Assembly: GCA_018417955.1 (NCBI GenBank)
Contig: JACTVC010000051.1
Location: 1-64,000, forward strand
Length of the DNA stretch: 64,000 nucleotides
Direction of reading: 5' to 3'
From: Laccaria trichodermophora
Lineage: Eukaryota; Basidiomycota; Agaricomycetes; Agaricales; Hydnangiaceae
Made by a program: the position numbers and the translations under genes. Of this stretch, positions 11,788 to 24,100 are shown one piece after another; the first letter of the stretch is position 1; every line of letters starts with the position of its first letter. Below the pieces are notes generated by a model that ran no database searches, was not told the origin of the DNA, and saw nothing but the letters and a program-made list of their open reading frames with translations.

Positions 11788-13491
11788 GTGCATTTTCTGT
11801 GAAATTTCAAATGCAGCCCTGGACATTTCATTGCAAAATTTCAATAGATACCCTGGGTATTTCATTGCAAAATTTCAAATGTAGCCCTGGGCATTTCATT
11901 GTGATTTTTCAAATGTATGCCTGGATATTTCATTGCAAAATTTCAATGGATACCTGGTGCATTTCATTGCAATTTTTCAATAGATACCCTTGGTATTTCA
12001 TTGCAATTTTTCAATAGATACCCTGGGTATTTCATTGCAATTTTTCAAATGTATCCCTGGGTATTTCATTGCAAAATTTCAATGGATACCTGGCCCATTT
12101 CATTGTGATTTTTCAATGGATACCTTAGGTATTTCATTGCGATTTTTCAAATGGAGCCCAGGGCATTTCATTGTGATTTTTCAAATGTATCCCTGGGTAT
12201 TTCATTGTGATTTTTCAAATGTATTCCTAGGTATTTCATTGTGATTTTTCAATAGATACCCTGGGCATTTCATTGTGATTTTTCAAATGTATCCCTGGGT
12301 ATTTCATTGCAATTTTTCAACTGGAGCCCTGGGCATTTCATTGCGGTTTTTCAATAGATACCCTGGGCATTTCATTGCAATTTTTCAAATGTATCCCTGG
12401 GTATTTCATTGCAATTTTTCAAATGGAGCCCTGGGCATTTCATTGTGGTTTTTCAAATGTATCCCTGGATATTTCATTACAATTTTTCAAATGTATCCCA
12501 CATGTCAGGGTCCATGCAATGGGCTTCCCTGGAGGGTGGTCACATGACGAATTACCAAAAATGGTCAAAAATTGAAAGTTGTAGCCCTACACTGTAGCTT
12601 CCCGAATCTGTTTGAATTATGTTCTGAAGTGCTCCCGTTGTGGAGATATAAGGTAAAGGAATTTCAAAAGCATTGTGTTTTTTTTTTTTCTGTGTGTTTT
12701 TCTCTATGAAAACAAAACCAAATAACATGATTTCAGTATATTCAGAAAGCTAAAAGAAAGGGTTACAATTATTGTATTGTGGGAAAAATGACCAAAAAAG
12801 GAATGTGCATCCCCTACTATAAGAATCAGATATAGATTTACTGATACACTACAAAAAAGTCGGACTTAGACTACACAGTTTACTGATACACTATAAAAGA
12901 CTACAAAAGTCGAACTTCGACTACAAAGTTTACTAATACACTACAAAAGCATGGACTTAGACTACAAAGTTAGGGTTAGAGTCAAAAGGTTATCTTGACT
13001 ACAAAGTTTGTAGTGTGCGCTTTTTCATTAAAAAAGTCTGTAGTGTCCACTTTTTGAGACTACAAAAGTTTGTAGTGTTGCGCTTTTTTATTAGAAAAGT
13101 TTGTAGTGTGTGCTTTTTTAGACTACAAAAGTTTGTAGTGTTGCGCTTTTTTATTAGAAAAGTTTGTAGTGTCCGCTTTTTGAGACTACAAAAGTTTGTA
13201 GTGTGCGCTTTTTTAGACTACAAAAGTTTGTAGTGTGTGCTTTTTTATTAGAAGAGTTTGTAGTTGACATGTAGTTTATGGTGTCCTTGGCCCTATCTAT
13301 GTTATGGGGATGAGGTTGAAGGATTACCATCATGTTGCCAGTGCTGCAGCATTAGTATTTGACATCATGCACAAATTGTCTTTCACATCAGGAAAGGCCA
13401 TTCTATGTCTTTCATATTGATACCTCCTGTCCTATCTCAAGACATAATTATAAGTTCATGTGGGGATATGGCTGAAGGATTGACATGACAT
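11788..13491 (+). repeat. Left arm of 3.7-kb palindrome
   Basis: Position x here pairs with 27257-x in the right arm with no indel. The outer 0.7 kb (11788-12500) is a tandem array of a roughly 34-bp unit built on ATTTCATTGCAATTTTTCAA plus ATGTATCCCTGGGT. Then comes a unique part (12500-12800), an array of TTTGTAGTGT/GCTTTTTTA units (12840-13265), and a non-repetitive inner part. The few mismatches I found with the other arm lie near the loop (around 13455-13492). Confidence 0.9.
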
Positions 13492-13765
13492 GACCAGTTT
13501 TTGACATCATGACCAAGTTTGGCTTTCACACTGTCTGCTTTCACATTGATAGCTACTGGCCTGTCCCAAACATAGTCAACTTTGATACAGGTCTTTGAGG
13601 GCTGTAGGATGATGGGCTGATTCATCCTTTGAGGTGTCTTTAAGATGGGTCATGTTGTAAGTTGACCATGTATTGAGTAAATATCAACATGAATAGCCTT
13701 CTCTTGCTTGAAAGCCAACTTGGGAATGATGTGAGGAACTGGTGATGTGGCAATAGCAATATGTA
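13492..13765. other. Loop of the palindrome
   Basis: This roughly 274-bp unpaired centre contains no convincing gene. It resembles the corresponding central segment of the older inverted repeat (about 15868-16100), sharing ACATAGTCAACTTTGATA-like and AGGATGATGGGCTGATT stretches, so the loop is homologous in both copies. Confidence 0.7.
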
Positions 13766-15469
13766 ATGTCATGTCAATCCTTCAGCCATATCCCCATATG
13801 AGCTTACAATTATGTCTTGAGATAGGACAGGAGGTATCAATATGAAAGACATAGAATGGCCTTTCCTGATGTGAAAGACAATTTGTGCATGATGTCAAAT
13901 ACTAATGCTGCAGCACTGGCAACATGATGGTAATCCTTCAACCTCATCCCCATAACATAGATAGGGCCAAGGACACCATAAACTACATGTCAACTACAAA
14001 CTCTTCTAATAAAAAAGCACACACTACAAACTTTTGTAGTCTAAAAAAGCGCACACTACAAACTTTTGTAGTCTCAAAAAGCGGACACTACAAACTTTTC
14101 TAATAAAAAAGCGCAACACTACAAACTTTTGTAGTCTAAAAAAGCACACACTACAAACTTTTCTAATAAAAAAGCGCAACACTACAAACTTTTGTAGTCT
14201 CAAAAAGTGGACACTACAGACTTTTTTAATGAAAAAGCGCACACTACAAACTTTGTAGTCAAGATAACCTTTTGACTCTAACCCTAACTTTGTAGTCTAA
14301 GTCCATGCTTTTGTAGTGTATTAGTAAACTTTGTAGTCGAAGTTCGACTTTTGTAGTCTTTTATAGTGTATCAGTAAACTGTGTAGTCTAAGTCCGACTT
14401 TTTTGTAGTGTATCAGTAAATCTATATCTGATTCTTATAGTAGGGGATGCACATTCCTTTTTTGGTCATTTTTCCCACAATACAATAATTGTAACCCTTT
14501 CTTTTAGCTTTCTGAATATACTGAAATCATGTTATTTGGTTTTGTTTTCATAGAGAAAAACACACAGAAAAAAAAAAAACACAATGCTTTTGAAATTCCT
14601 TTACCTTATATCTCCACAACGGGAGCACTTCAGAACATAATTCAAACAGATTCGGGAAGCTACAGTGTAGGGCTACAACTTTCAATTTTTGACCATTTTT
14701 GGTAATTCGTCATGTGACCACCCTCCAGGGAAGCCCATTGCATGGACCCTGACATGTGGGATACATTTGAAAAATTGTAATGAAATATCCAGGGATACAT
14801 TTGAAAAACCACAATGAAATGCCCAGGGCTCCATTTGAAAAATTGCAATGAAATACCCAGGGATACATTTGAAAAATTGCAATGAAATGCCCAGGGTATC
14901 TATTGAAAAACCGCAATGAAATGCCCAGGGCTCCAGTTGAAAAATTGCAATGAAATACCCAGGGATACATTTGAAAAATCACAATGAAATGCCCAGGGTA
15001 TCTATTGAAAAATCACAATGAAATACCTAGGAATACATTTGAAAAATCACAATGAAATACCCAGGGATACATTTGAAAAATCACAATGAAATGCCCTGGG
15101 CTCCATTTGAAAAATCGCAATGAAATACCTAAGGTATCCATTGAAAAATCACAATGAAATGGGCCAGGTATCCATTGAAATTTTGCAATGAAATACCCAG
15201 GGATACATTTGAAAAATTGCAATGAAATACCCAGGGTATCTATTGAAAAATTGCAATGAAATACCAAGGGTATCTATTGAAAAATTGCAATGAAATGCAC
15301 CAGGTATCCATTGAAATTTTGCAATGAAATATCCAGGCATACATTTGAAAAATCACAATGAAATGCCCAGGGCTACATTTGAAATTTTGCAATGAAATAC
15401 CCAGGGTATCTATTGAAATTTTGCAATGAAATGTCCAGGGCTGCATTTGAAATTTCACAGAAAATGCAC
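13766..15469 (-). repeat. Right arm of 3.7-kb palindrome
   Basis: This is the exact mirror of 11788-13491, including every unit of both internal arrays in the same order, so translated frames on the two arms are identical. It ends abruptly at 15469 inside a unit (AAAATGCAC) and is followed directly by the older inverted repeat. Identity this high across 1.7 kb of tandem repeats implies recent formation or ongoing arm-to-arm conversion. Confidence 0.9.
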
Positions 15470-15470
15470 C

Positions 15471-16497
15471 AAAGTTTGTAGTGTTCACGTTTGTATTAGA
15501 AAAGTTTGTAGTGTCCACTTTTTAGACTGCAAAAGTTTGTATTGTCTGCTTTTTGAGGCTACAAAAATTTGTGGTTGACATATAGTTTATAGTGTCCTTG
15601 ACTCTGTATAGGTTATGGGGATGAGGTTAAAGAATTGACATGATTTTACATATTGCCATTGCTGCAGCATTGATTTTTGACATCATGTACAAGTTGTCTT
15701 TCATGTCAAGAAAGGCTATTCTATGCCTTCCTATTGAATGCTCTGTCCTATTTCAAAGTCATAGTTCTAGGTTCATGGGGATATGGCTTAAGGATTGACA
15801 TGACTTTACATATTGATTGCTATTGCCACATCATCAGCTTTTCACATCATACCCAAGTTGCCTTTCACATCAGGACAGGCTACTCTCTGATTTCACATTG
15901 ATAGTTGCTGGTCTGTCTGCTTTGACATTGATAGCTACTAGCCCATCCCAAACATAGCCAACTTTGATATCAGCTCTTTGAGGGCTATAGGATGATGGGC
16001 TGATTGTTCCCTGGAGGTGTCCTTAAGTCAGGTCATGATGTAAGTTGAGAATGTATTGAGACAGAACAGTGGATATTAATATGAATGGCTTCCTCTGGCT
16101 TGAAAGCCAACTTGGGCATGATGTGAAAAGCTGATGATGTGGCAATAGCAATCAATATGTAAAGTCATGTCAATCCTTAAGCCATATCCCCATGAACCTA
16201 GAACTATGACTTTGAAATAGGACAGAGCATTCAATAGGAAGGCATAGAATAGCCTTTCTTGACATGAAAGACAACTTGTACATGATGTCAAAAATCAATG
16301 CTGCAGCAATGGCAATATGTAAAATCATGTCAATTCTTTAACCTCATCCCCATAACCTATACAGAGTCAAGGACACTATAAACTATATGTCAACCACAAA
16401 TTTTTGTAGCCTCAAAAAGCAGACAATACAAACTTTTGCAGTCTAAAAAGTGGACACTACAAACTTTTCTAATACAAACGTGAACACTACAAACTTT
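15471..16497. repeat. Second, older inverted repeat
   Basis: Arms 15471-15867 and 16101-16497 pair with a constant sum of 31968. They are related to the inner half of the big palindrome (the same TTTGTAGTGT array, then GGTTATGGGGATGAGGTT) but diverged from it. After 16497 the right side continues to about 17075 as a diverged version of the big palindrome's outer arm, while the left side has no such continuation. The younger palindrome thus occupies the place of the older left outer arm. Confidence 0.8.
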
Positions 16498-17109
16498 GTG
16501 GTCTAAAAAGCAGACACTATAAACTTTTCTAATAAACAGGCACACACTACAAACTTTTGTAGTCTAAAAAAGCAGACACTACAAAATTTTCTAATGAAAA
16601 AGCGCAGACTACAAAAGTTTTCAGTGTGGATAACCTTTTAACCTAACCCTAACTTTGTAGTCTAAGTCCAAGCTTTTGTAGCCTAAGTCCGACTTTTGTA
16701 GCCTATGTCCAACTTTTTGTAGTCTATCAGCAAACCTGGTAGTCTATATCTGACTCTTGTAGTCTGTCAGTGTCAATTGCTCTTTCAGGGAATGCACCTT
16801 CCTTTTTTGGTCATTTTTCCCACAATACAATATTTGTTGCCCTTTCATTTAACTTTCTAAATGTGTTGGAATCATGTTATTTGGTTTTGTTGTCATGGAG
16901 AAAAATGCAAAAAACAAAAAAAAAACACAGCACTTGGAAGAATCTTTTACATCATATCTTCACAATGGGAGCACTTCACAACACAATTCAAACAGATTCA
17001 GGAAGCTACAGTGTAGGGCTACAACTTTTGTTTTTGACCATTTTAGGAAATTGGTCATGTGATCACCCTCCCAACAACCCATGTGATACATATCATCATC
17101 ATTATCTAT

Positions 17110-18020
17110 TTTTGGTAATGAAAGTGCCAGGGAGCCTAATGAGAAGTAATGAAATCATCAAGGTGCTCAATGAAATATCCTAATGAAAGTGCCAAGAAGC
17201 CTAATGAAATATTCTAATGAGAATTCCATGAAATGGTAATGAAAGAGTCAAGGAGCTGAATGAAATATCCCAATGAAAATTCTAAGAAAATCTAATGAAA
17301 GCGCCAAGGAGCCTAATGAAATATCCTACTGAGAACTGTAAGAAATGGTAATGAAAGGGTCAAGGAACATAATGAAATATTCTAATGAAAAAATTCAATG
17401 AAATGGTAATGGAAGGGTCAAGGAGCTGAATGAAATATCCCAATGAAAATATTAAGAAATGGTAATGAAAAAGCGAAGGAGCCTAATGAGATATCCTAAT
17501 GAAAATTCTAAGAAATGGTAATGAAAAAGCGAAGGAGCGTAATGAAATATCCTAATGAAAATTCTAAGAAATGGTAATGAAAAAGTGAAGGTGTCTAATG
17601 AAATATCCTAATGAAAATTCTAAGAAATGGTAATGAAAAAGCGAAGGAGCATAATGAAATATCCTAATGAAAATTCTAAGAAATGGTAATGAAAAAGTGA
17701 AGGTGTCTAATGAAATATCCTAATGAAAATTCTAAGAAATGGTAATGAAAAAATGAAGGTGTCTAATGAAATATCCTAATGAAAATTCTAAGAAATGGTA
17801 ATGAAAAAGCGAAGGTGTCTAATGAAAATTCTAAGAAATGGTAATGAAAAAGTGAAGGAGCCTAATGAAATATCCTAATGAAAATTCTAAGAAATGGCAA
17901 TGAAAAAGCGAAGGTGTCTAATGAAATATCCTAATGAAAATTCTAAAAAATGGTAATGAAAAAGTGAAGGAGCCTAATGAAATATCCTAATGAAAAGTCT
18001 ATGAAATGGCAATGAAAGGG
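17110..18020. repeat. 56-bp tandem array rich in AATGAAAT
   Basis: About a dozen and a half units of the form AATGAAATATCCTAATGAAA, ATTCTAAGAAATGGTAATGA, then AAAAGCGAAGGAGCCT or the variant GTGAAGGTGTCT. Higher-order alternation of the AAGGAGC and AAGGTGTC variants is visible between 17450 and 17950. It occupies the outer position on the right arm, equivalent to the 34-bp array of the younger palindrome. No coding potential. Confidence 0.85.
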
Positions 18021-18212
18021 CCAAAGAGCTTAATGAAATATCCTCATGATATCTCATTATCCTTGCCTATATCTTATGAAAGATTCTAGTGATAAATTGA
18101 ATGAAATAGATGGGCAATCCTAATGAGATGCCTTTCATAAACCCTGTGGCAGTATACACATTGCCTCTTGGACAGTTGTCATAGATTAATCATAAAAGTG
18201 GTAGCCACCAGT

Positions 18213-18999
18213 CGCCTGTCCTCTGACAAAATTGTCCCATTCCAAGGTTGGGAATCTGAGAGGTGTGGTCCTGGAGTTCTGGATCCATTGTTTGATCGCT
18301 TTGGGGTCTCTGGCGAATAAGGCAAGGATTCTACGTGATTCCTCGCATTCTTTGCTCCCAGTTCACCTTTCCTCTTCTTCTCGAGAAAACCATGGCATTT
18401 GAGATTCAAAGACTCTTTGCTTCCTGTTAGACTGTTCAACATTGACATCGGAGTCGTGGGTGTGGTCATTGGCATCAAAGAAGTTGCCAGAAAGGGGTCT
18501 TTTAGACTTTCTGGATTCACCACTGATGTGGGAGATGAGCTTGTCAATTTCCCTGTTGCATCATTGATCTCCAATGTGAGCAATCTGGGTGTTTGGTGTA
18601 CCTGGGGGTTGCAGTCCTTGCTGAACTTGTTGCCTCTCCTAATTGCTGAAGCAATGAGAGCTTTGACTTCATTGAGGGTGCGTGAATAGGACTCGACTGC
18701 GGCATCTTTCATCTTCTCAGGCTTTGTAGTGTTGGACTCAAGGATACTGATAATCATTGATAAGGCTTTAAGTTTCATAATCTCCTTTCATCGAAAGCTT
18801 TCGACGTTGTCGTCCATGAGGTTGATGGATTCTTGCTCGAAAGGCGAGTCATTGTTCTGTAGGACTCCTGAATTTGATTCGTTGTGCTCTGGACTTGGTT
18901 GTCATCATCCATTCTCAGGCGTTCCCATAGAGATAACATTGGCATCTTCATCTGCAGTCTGTTGAGTAATGTTGGGGTTCCCTGGGTCCTGTGAGGCAT
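18213..18999 (-). pseudogene. Decayed Ngaro/DIRS-type ORF1 fragment
   Basis: Minus-strand translation MKLKALSMIISILESN, then MKDAAVESYSRTLNEVKAL, then SAIRRG matches, residue for residue in order, the ORF1 of the intact element at 48050 (TKLKALSTIISILDLN, then DAAVEYYAKTLDEVQAL, then SAIRRG). Upstream parts match in the alternative frame (GTPTLLNRL, LWERLRMDDD). Downstream, PETPKRSNNGS and TILSEDRR follow only after a frame change. The foldback terminus at 18212 truncates it. This is an old, mutated relative, not a recent copy. Confidence 0.75.
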
Positions 19000-19029
19000 G
19001 TTCTCCTCCAGGTAACTGTGAAGTGTTCA

Positions 19030-19935
19030 CTCTGAACTTCTCACATAGCTGAAGCCAAGAGGGAAGGAGGAGGCAAGAATGGGTGGATCTGGGATCAACA
19101 CCCATAAGTGAGCAATGAGCAGTTACAAGATACTCAGCTGGCCCAACATGATTATGCATACTGTAGGAAGTACAGATATACAAAGCACTACATGTAGTGC
19201 AAGAGGATGGCAAGACTGCTGACAAGATGGTGGTTCAAGACAAAAGATCAATATATTATGTAAGATATCCAAGTCTAGCTATATACCGTTGTTTGACTAT
19301 GGCCTCTGGGCATTCCCTTCCAATCCTGTATCACAGTAACCCTGTATTCAAGTCAACAGTGGCAGAAGAGCCTTGCCTCCCTCCATCCATGCCATTAGCA
19401 AGTTTAAAAATAAACTGCATTCAGGCATGAAGTGCAGCACATAAATCCAAGCATGGATTATGAAGTTTGCCAGCAGGCAAGTGAGCGGTGGCTCAGTAGT
19501 CATGCATTGGCGAACATGATGACAGTGTTGTGTGCATGTAACTCAAACTTTGGATAGTGTTCATTGAACTTGAGTAAACATAATTTAAACTTGACCAATC
19601 AATGGAAACTTTTCACATCCACAGAACTCTACCTTCCATGACTCAAGTATGCCAAACATACTCATCTCATGAATGCCATGGTTCCCATCCTCAACTTTCT
19701 GGATTTTCCTCACATCCTCAAGAAGGAACTGAACAGGTGACCAACACCCTTTCAATATGCAAGATAAGCACAAGGTGTAAACATTGCCAAACTCCTCAAA
19801 CAAAACCTTTGTGCTGTGTGGCTGTCATAGGCATTTGGGGGTCTGTGATGCCAAAAGACCAGCCAGCGAAGTGCCTCCATGTGTGTCTGGGGGAATACAA
19901 GTGATGCAGTGGATGACTATATTGTTGTACTTGTC
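19030..19935. other. No supported gene
   Basis: Short open frames on both strands lack recognisable motifs or consistent splicing. A tRNA-like A-box string (TGGCTCAGTAG) at about 19492 has no matching B box. Confidence 0.4.
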
Positions 19936-19938
19936 CTT

Positions 19939-20608
19939 GTCAAAAGTATGGAAACACATGGAAATAGCTTGTTCTCACTCAAATCAGCACCAAATGGCTC
20001 CAAATAAGTTGTAGAGATAGAAATTAGGTCCACCAGGTCTTAAATCTGAGGCTAGAGAATTACCAAATAAGGAAATATCATAGATATTGTCTCTACAGTA
20101 GGTGCTGCAGAACACAAGCATGCTAGGAAATTTTTTGTAGCAAAATTTATATACACCACTCAGAAGGGGTTGAAACATAGAGTAGAATCCATCTTTGGTT
20201 AATGCAATTTGGTCAAGATTTGAGCTCACAATTGCCTCTTGAAAGTGGGGCTCTGAAGGCAATTTTGGTGATTTCAGGCAATCTTCCCTGATTTTCACAG
20301 TTTTGAGGAGACAATTGTAAGCTCAAATCTTAACCAAATTGCATGAACCAAACATTGATTCTACTCCATTTTTTGACCCCTTTCATGTGGTTTACATGAC
20401 TTTTGCTACAAAAAATCTCCTAGCATGCTCATATTCTGCAGCATTTACTGTACAGACAATATATATAATATTTCCTTATTTGGTAATTGTCTACTCTCAG
20501 ATTCAGGACCCAATAAACCCATTTTCTATATCTACAGCTTATTTGGAGTCATTTGGTGCTGATTTGAGTAAGAACAAGCTATTTCAATGTGTTTCCATAC
20601 TTTTGACA
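19939..20608. repeat. Diverged 0.3-kb inverted repeat
   Basis: Arms about 19939-20246 and 20300-20608 pair with a sum near 40547 (CAAAAGTATGG against CCATACTTTTG at the ends), with many substitutions and small indels, around a 50-bp loop. Weaker similarity extends about 15 bp outward on both sides. This looks like an old foldback or MITE; its exact termini and target duplication are not clear. Confidence 0.7.
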
Positions 20609-21179
20609 GAGACCAGTACACTAATTAAATACATTCAATATACAGTTTATATATTCAAATATAGTGTGGTGAGGAAAATTGAAGGCCTATAAGGTCTTCT
20701 TCAGGGCTTTCTAAAGACAGCCACTGGGACAACCTCAATGCACCTCAGAACAACAACCTCAGTGCACCCCAGGACAACCTCAGCACACCTCAGGACAACC
20801 TCAAGTTGCTTCTGAGAAATCAAGAAAAAAAAACCTTTATCTGAGGGTGCTCCAGGGCACCCTGATGCCCTGATTTCCATGACAACCTCTGGGTATCCAG
20901 GGTCTACACTGGATACCCTCAGGGAAGAAGTGATTTTTCTGATGCAGGCTTGCCAGATGGTGGAGGTGGAAGGGAGTGGGAGACATGGTTCTGGAGATGA
21001 GAGTCATGTGTAGAGGATCCTGTAACCCTGGAACAGGAACACACAAAATATACATGTTGTTATTTCAAGCAGAGTTAATTTGTTAAGAAGTACCAACATA
21101 CAAAATGACAAACAAAAGTAAATACAATGTAACTGTCATGCAAGAAGTATGTAAGTGATACTATACTACTACAGCCCTA

Positions 21180-24100
21180 TTATGCCAATGCAGGAGTTTT
21201 CAGCTGCAGCTGTGCAGCTTCCTCATCTTTTCCTTGCTTTGAATATGTTGCTGCAAGATTACTTATGCTGACCAGAGTAGCTGGATGTTCTGGCCCCAGT
21301 ACTTTTTTACACAGATCCATGACTTTCAGCTGCAGCTTCCTAGCTTCCTCATATTTTCCTTCATTTGAATATGTGAGTGCAAGATTATTCATGCTGGCCA
21401 AGGTATCTGGATGTTCTGGCCCCAGTACTCTGTTACGCAGATCCAGGACTTTCAGCTGCAGCTCCTCAGCCTCCTCATATTTTCCTTGATCTGAATATGT
21501 TGATGCAAGATTATTCATGCTGACCAAGGTAGCTGGATGTTCTGGCCCAAGTGCTCTGTTACGCAGATCCAGGACTTTCAGCTGCAGCTCCCCAGCCTCC
21601 TCATATTTTCCTTGACTTGAATATGTCACTGCAAGATTATTCATGCTGACCAAGGTACCTGGATGTTCTGACCCAAGTGCTCTGTTACGCAGATTTAGGA
21701 CTTTCAGCTGCAGCTCCTCAGCCTCCTCATATCTTCCTTGCTTTGAATATGTCACTGCAAGATCATTCATGCTAACCAAGGTATCTGGATGTTCTGGCCC
21801 CAGTACTCTTTGATGCAGACCCAGGACTTTCAGCTGCAGCTTGCCAGCCTCCTCATATTTTCCTTGATCTGCATATGTCAATGCAAGATTATTCATGCTG
21901 CACAAGGTATCTGGATGGTCTGGCCCCAGTACTCTTTTACACAGATCCAGAACTTTCACCTGCAGCTCCCCAGCCTCTTTATATGTTCCTTGATTTGAAT
22001 ATGTCATTGCAAGATTATTCATGCTGGCCAAGGTATCTGGATGTTCTGGCCCCAGTACTCTGTTACGCAGATCCAGGACTCTCAGCTGCAGCTCCCCAGC
22101 CTCCTCATATTTTCCTTGATTTGAATATGTGGATGCAAGATTTGCCATACTGGTCAAGGTATTTGGATGTTCTGACCCCAGTACTCTGTTATACAGATCC
22201 AGGACTTTCAGCTGCAGCTCCCTAGCCTCCTCATATTTTCCTTGATTTGAATATGTCAATGCAAGATTACTCATGCTGACCAAGGTATCTGCATGTTTTG
22301 GCCCCTGCTTCTTTATCCCTATTTCTACAATTTTATATCGAAAATACTCTTCATCTTTCCACATTCCATTTTCATGCAACACATCAGCAAACTTAGAATA
22401 TTCAGCACTATTGAACAATCTTTCAAAGCCATTTTCTTTCTGTGACTGGTACATGGCTTTGATGTGTGGCACAAGAAGCCTGTTGAATGCAATTTTCTCA
22501 GCTGTCATCTCATCTGTGATACAGTTCACAAGGATCAATTTTGACACTTGCATCATGCACTTCTTTTGGGATATTGACATTCTATCTCTACTCCATTGAT
22601 GCATCAATGGATGAATTGCATAAATTCCTGGACAGGTCGATTGCTGCTTGATCAAAGAAAATGACATAAGAACTCTAATTCCTTCATGAAAAAATAATTG
22701 ATTCCAAGACTGATCTTTTTCAAGCTGAAGCAACTGACTAACACATGTTTTGACTTTTCGTTGAAGCCTACCATGCTGTCCTTTAGAGAACTCAATGGCA
22801 GCTTTTCTAAAAGCAGCCTCAATTATATTCTCATGATGCAGAAATGCAGCAGTTTCCAGAATAAGAAGTGCAGCCTGAGCAGCTGCTCTACCATCTCCAC
22901 CAGATTTCTTGCTTGCCCTTGATTCAATCTCATTGAATGACAAATCCCATGTTTCATAGACTGTATGATTGTACTGAGATGCACCCCTAAATGAACGGTG
23001 GTTCATAACCTTGTTCCTGTGTTGAATGAGGTGCTCAAGATAATTATCAATACTGCAGAGACCAGCTTCAATGGAAGCTCCTGCTTGATCAACAGCTAGA
23101 GGTAAGCAGCAGAGCTCATGTACAATTTGTTGAGCTGTGCTGTAGACATCCTCAGAACACCCAGTTAGATGACTGGCTTTCAGCAAAAGTGATATAGCTT
23201 CCTTTTCAGCCATCTCATTAACTTCAAGAGCATTATCATAAGATGTAACCCGCCCAAGAGATCGATTTCTGCTAGTAACCAGAATATTTCCCTGAGAACC
23301 AGATGGGATAAATTTTTCTACTACTTCAGGTGCACCATCAGCATTGTCAAACACAAGCAGCCATTCACTCTGCAGAGATCCAATCCAGAGAAGAGCAGAC
23401 TGAGAGGACATAGAAATACCAACAGCTTTAGCATCAGGATGAGAACAAAGACCCTTTAAACCAAGAGCAATAGTATCTTCAGAAGATGCATCAATCCAGA
23501 AAACATGAGAGAATCTAGATGTACTTGTCAGAAGATCAGAAATATAGTATGTAAAAAGACTTACCTTTCAGCCATCTTTTCAACAAACTTCAGACAAATT
23601 TGTGTCTTGCCAATACCTCCCATACCATACAGCAAAAATGACTTTCTGCTTCTATCTACTTGATCTTGAGGTGAAAAGTGATCCATCAGCCTCTTGAGAA
23701 CATCCTCACAGCCTGTGAATAAGGCACTTGAATTTGGTCTTTGGGGAATCAAGGGTAAATTATCTTCACCCCCACTGGCATGTTCATGAATCTCAATCTT
23801 GACAACAAAGTTTGTTCAATATCTCAAATTAGGAATGCCCTTGTCACAGTACTCACATTTTGAGCCACATAGAGTGTTGTATCTCTCATGTTGATGTTGC
23901 GAGCTCCCTGCATTACATTCTTGGATTACCGAAGACAAAAGGCATGAGCAAAGAATTTATTCACGCATTATAAACACGCACCAGAGACGTTCCACCCCCC
24001 GTAACCTCTGGCACCCTTGTAAATGTCGCGTCAGCATGCTATCTGTCAGCGTGGGAGTCATGAACTCCAACCTCGAACCGCTAGGGCGTGAGCCTTCGTT

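Larger units (their letters stand above)
11622..18212. mobile_element. Composite giant foldback element
   Basis: The outer ends are inverted: ACTAGTGGCTACCACTTTA at 11622 and the reverse complement of ACTGGTGGCTACCACTTTTA ending at 18212. The same terminus bounds a smaller foldback at 60942-61787. Inside are a large near-perfect palindrome, a second diverged inverted repeat and a 56-bp tandem array. No transposase is encoded; all open frames here are repeat translations. Flanks differ on the two sides (a gene on the left, a decayed Ngaro ORF1 on the right), and no matching target duplication is seen. It was therefore probably rearranged or built by nested insertion. The 8-bp duplication of its small relative suggests hAT mobilisation. 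Confidence 0.65.

Noticed and set aside
11799..15518. Matching open frames on both strands (FHCNFS, FVVLRFF-type repeats) that look like a small protein family
   Set aside because: They are translations of tandem units in the two arms of a palindrome; there is no codon bias, no motif and no stable start.
19490..19570. Possible tRNA around TGGCTCAGTAG
   Set aside because: Only an A-box-like string; no B box at the right spacing and no cloverleaf.
21265..22225. Plus-strand Leu/Pro/Tyr-rich ORFs within the TPR region
   Set aside because: Antisense shadows of the NB-ARC/TPR gene repeats.
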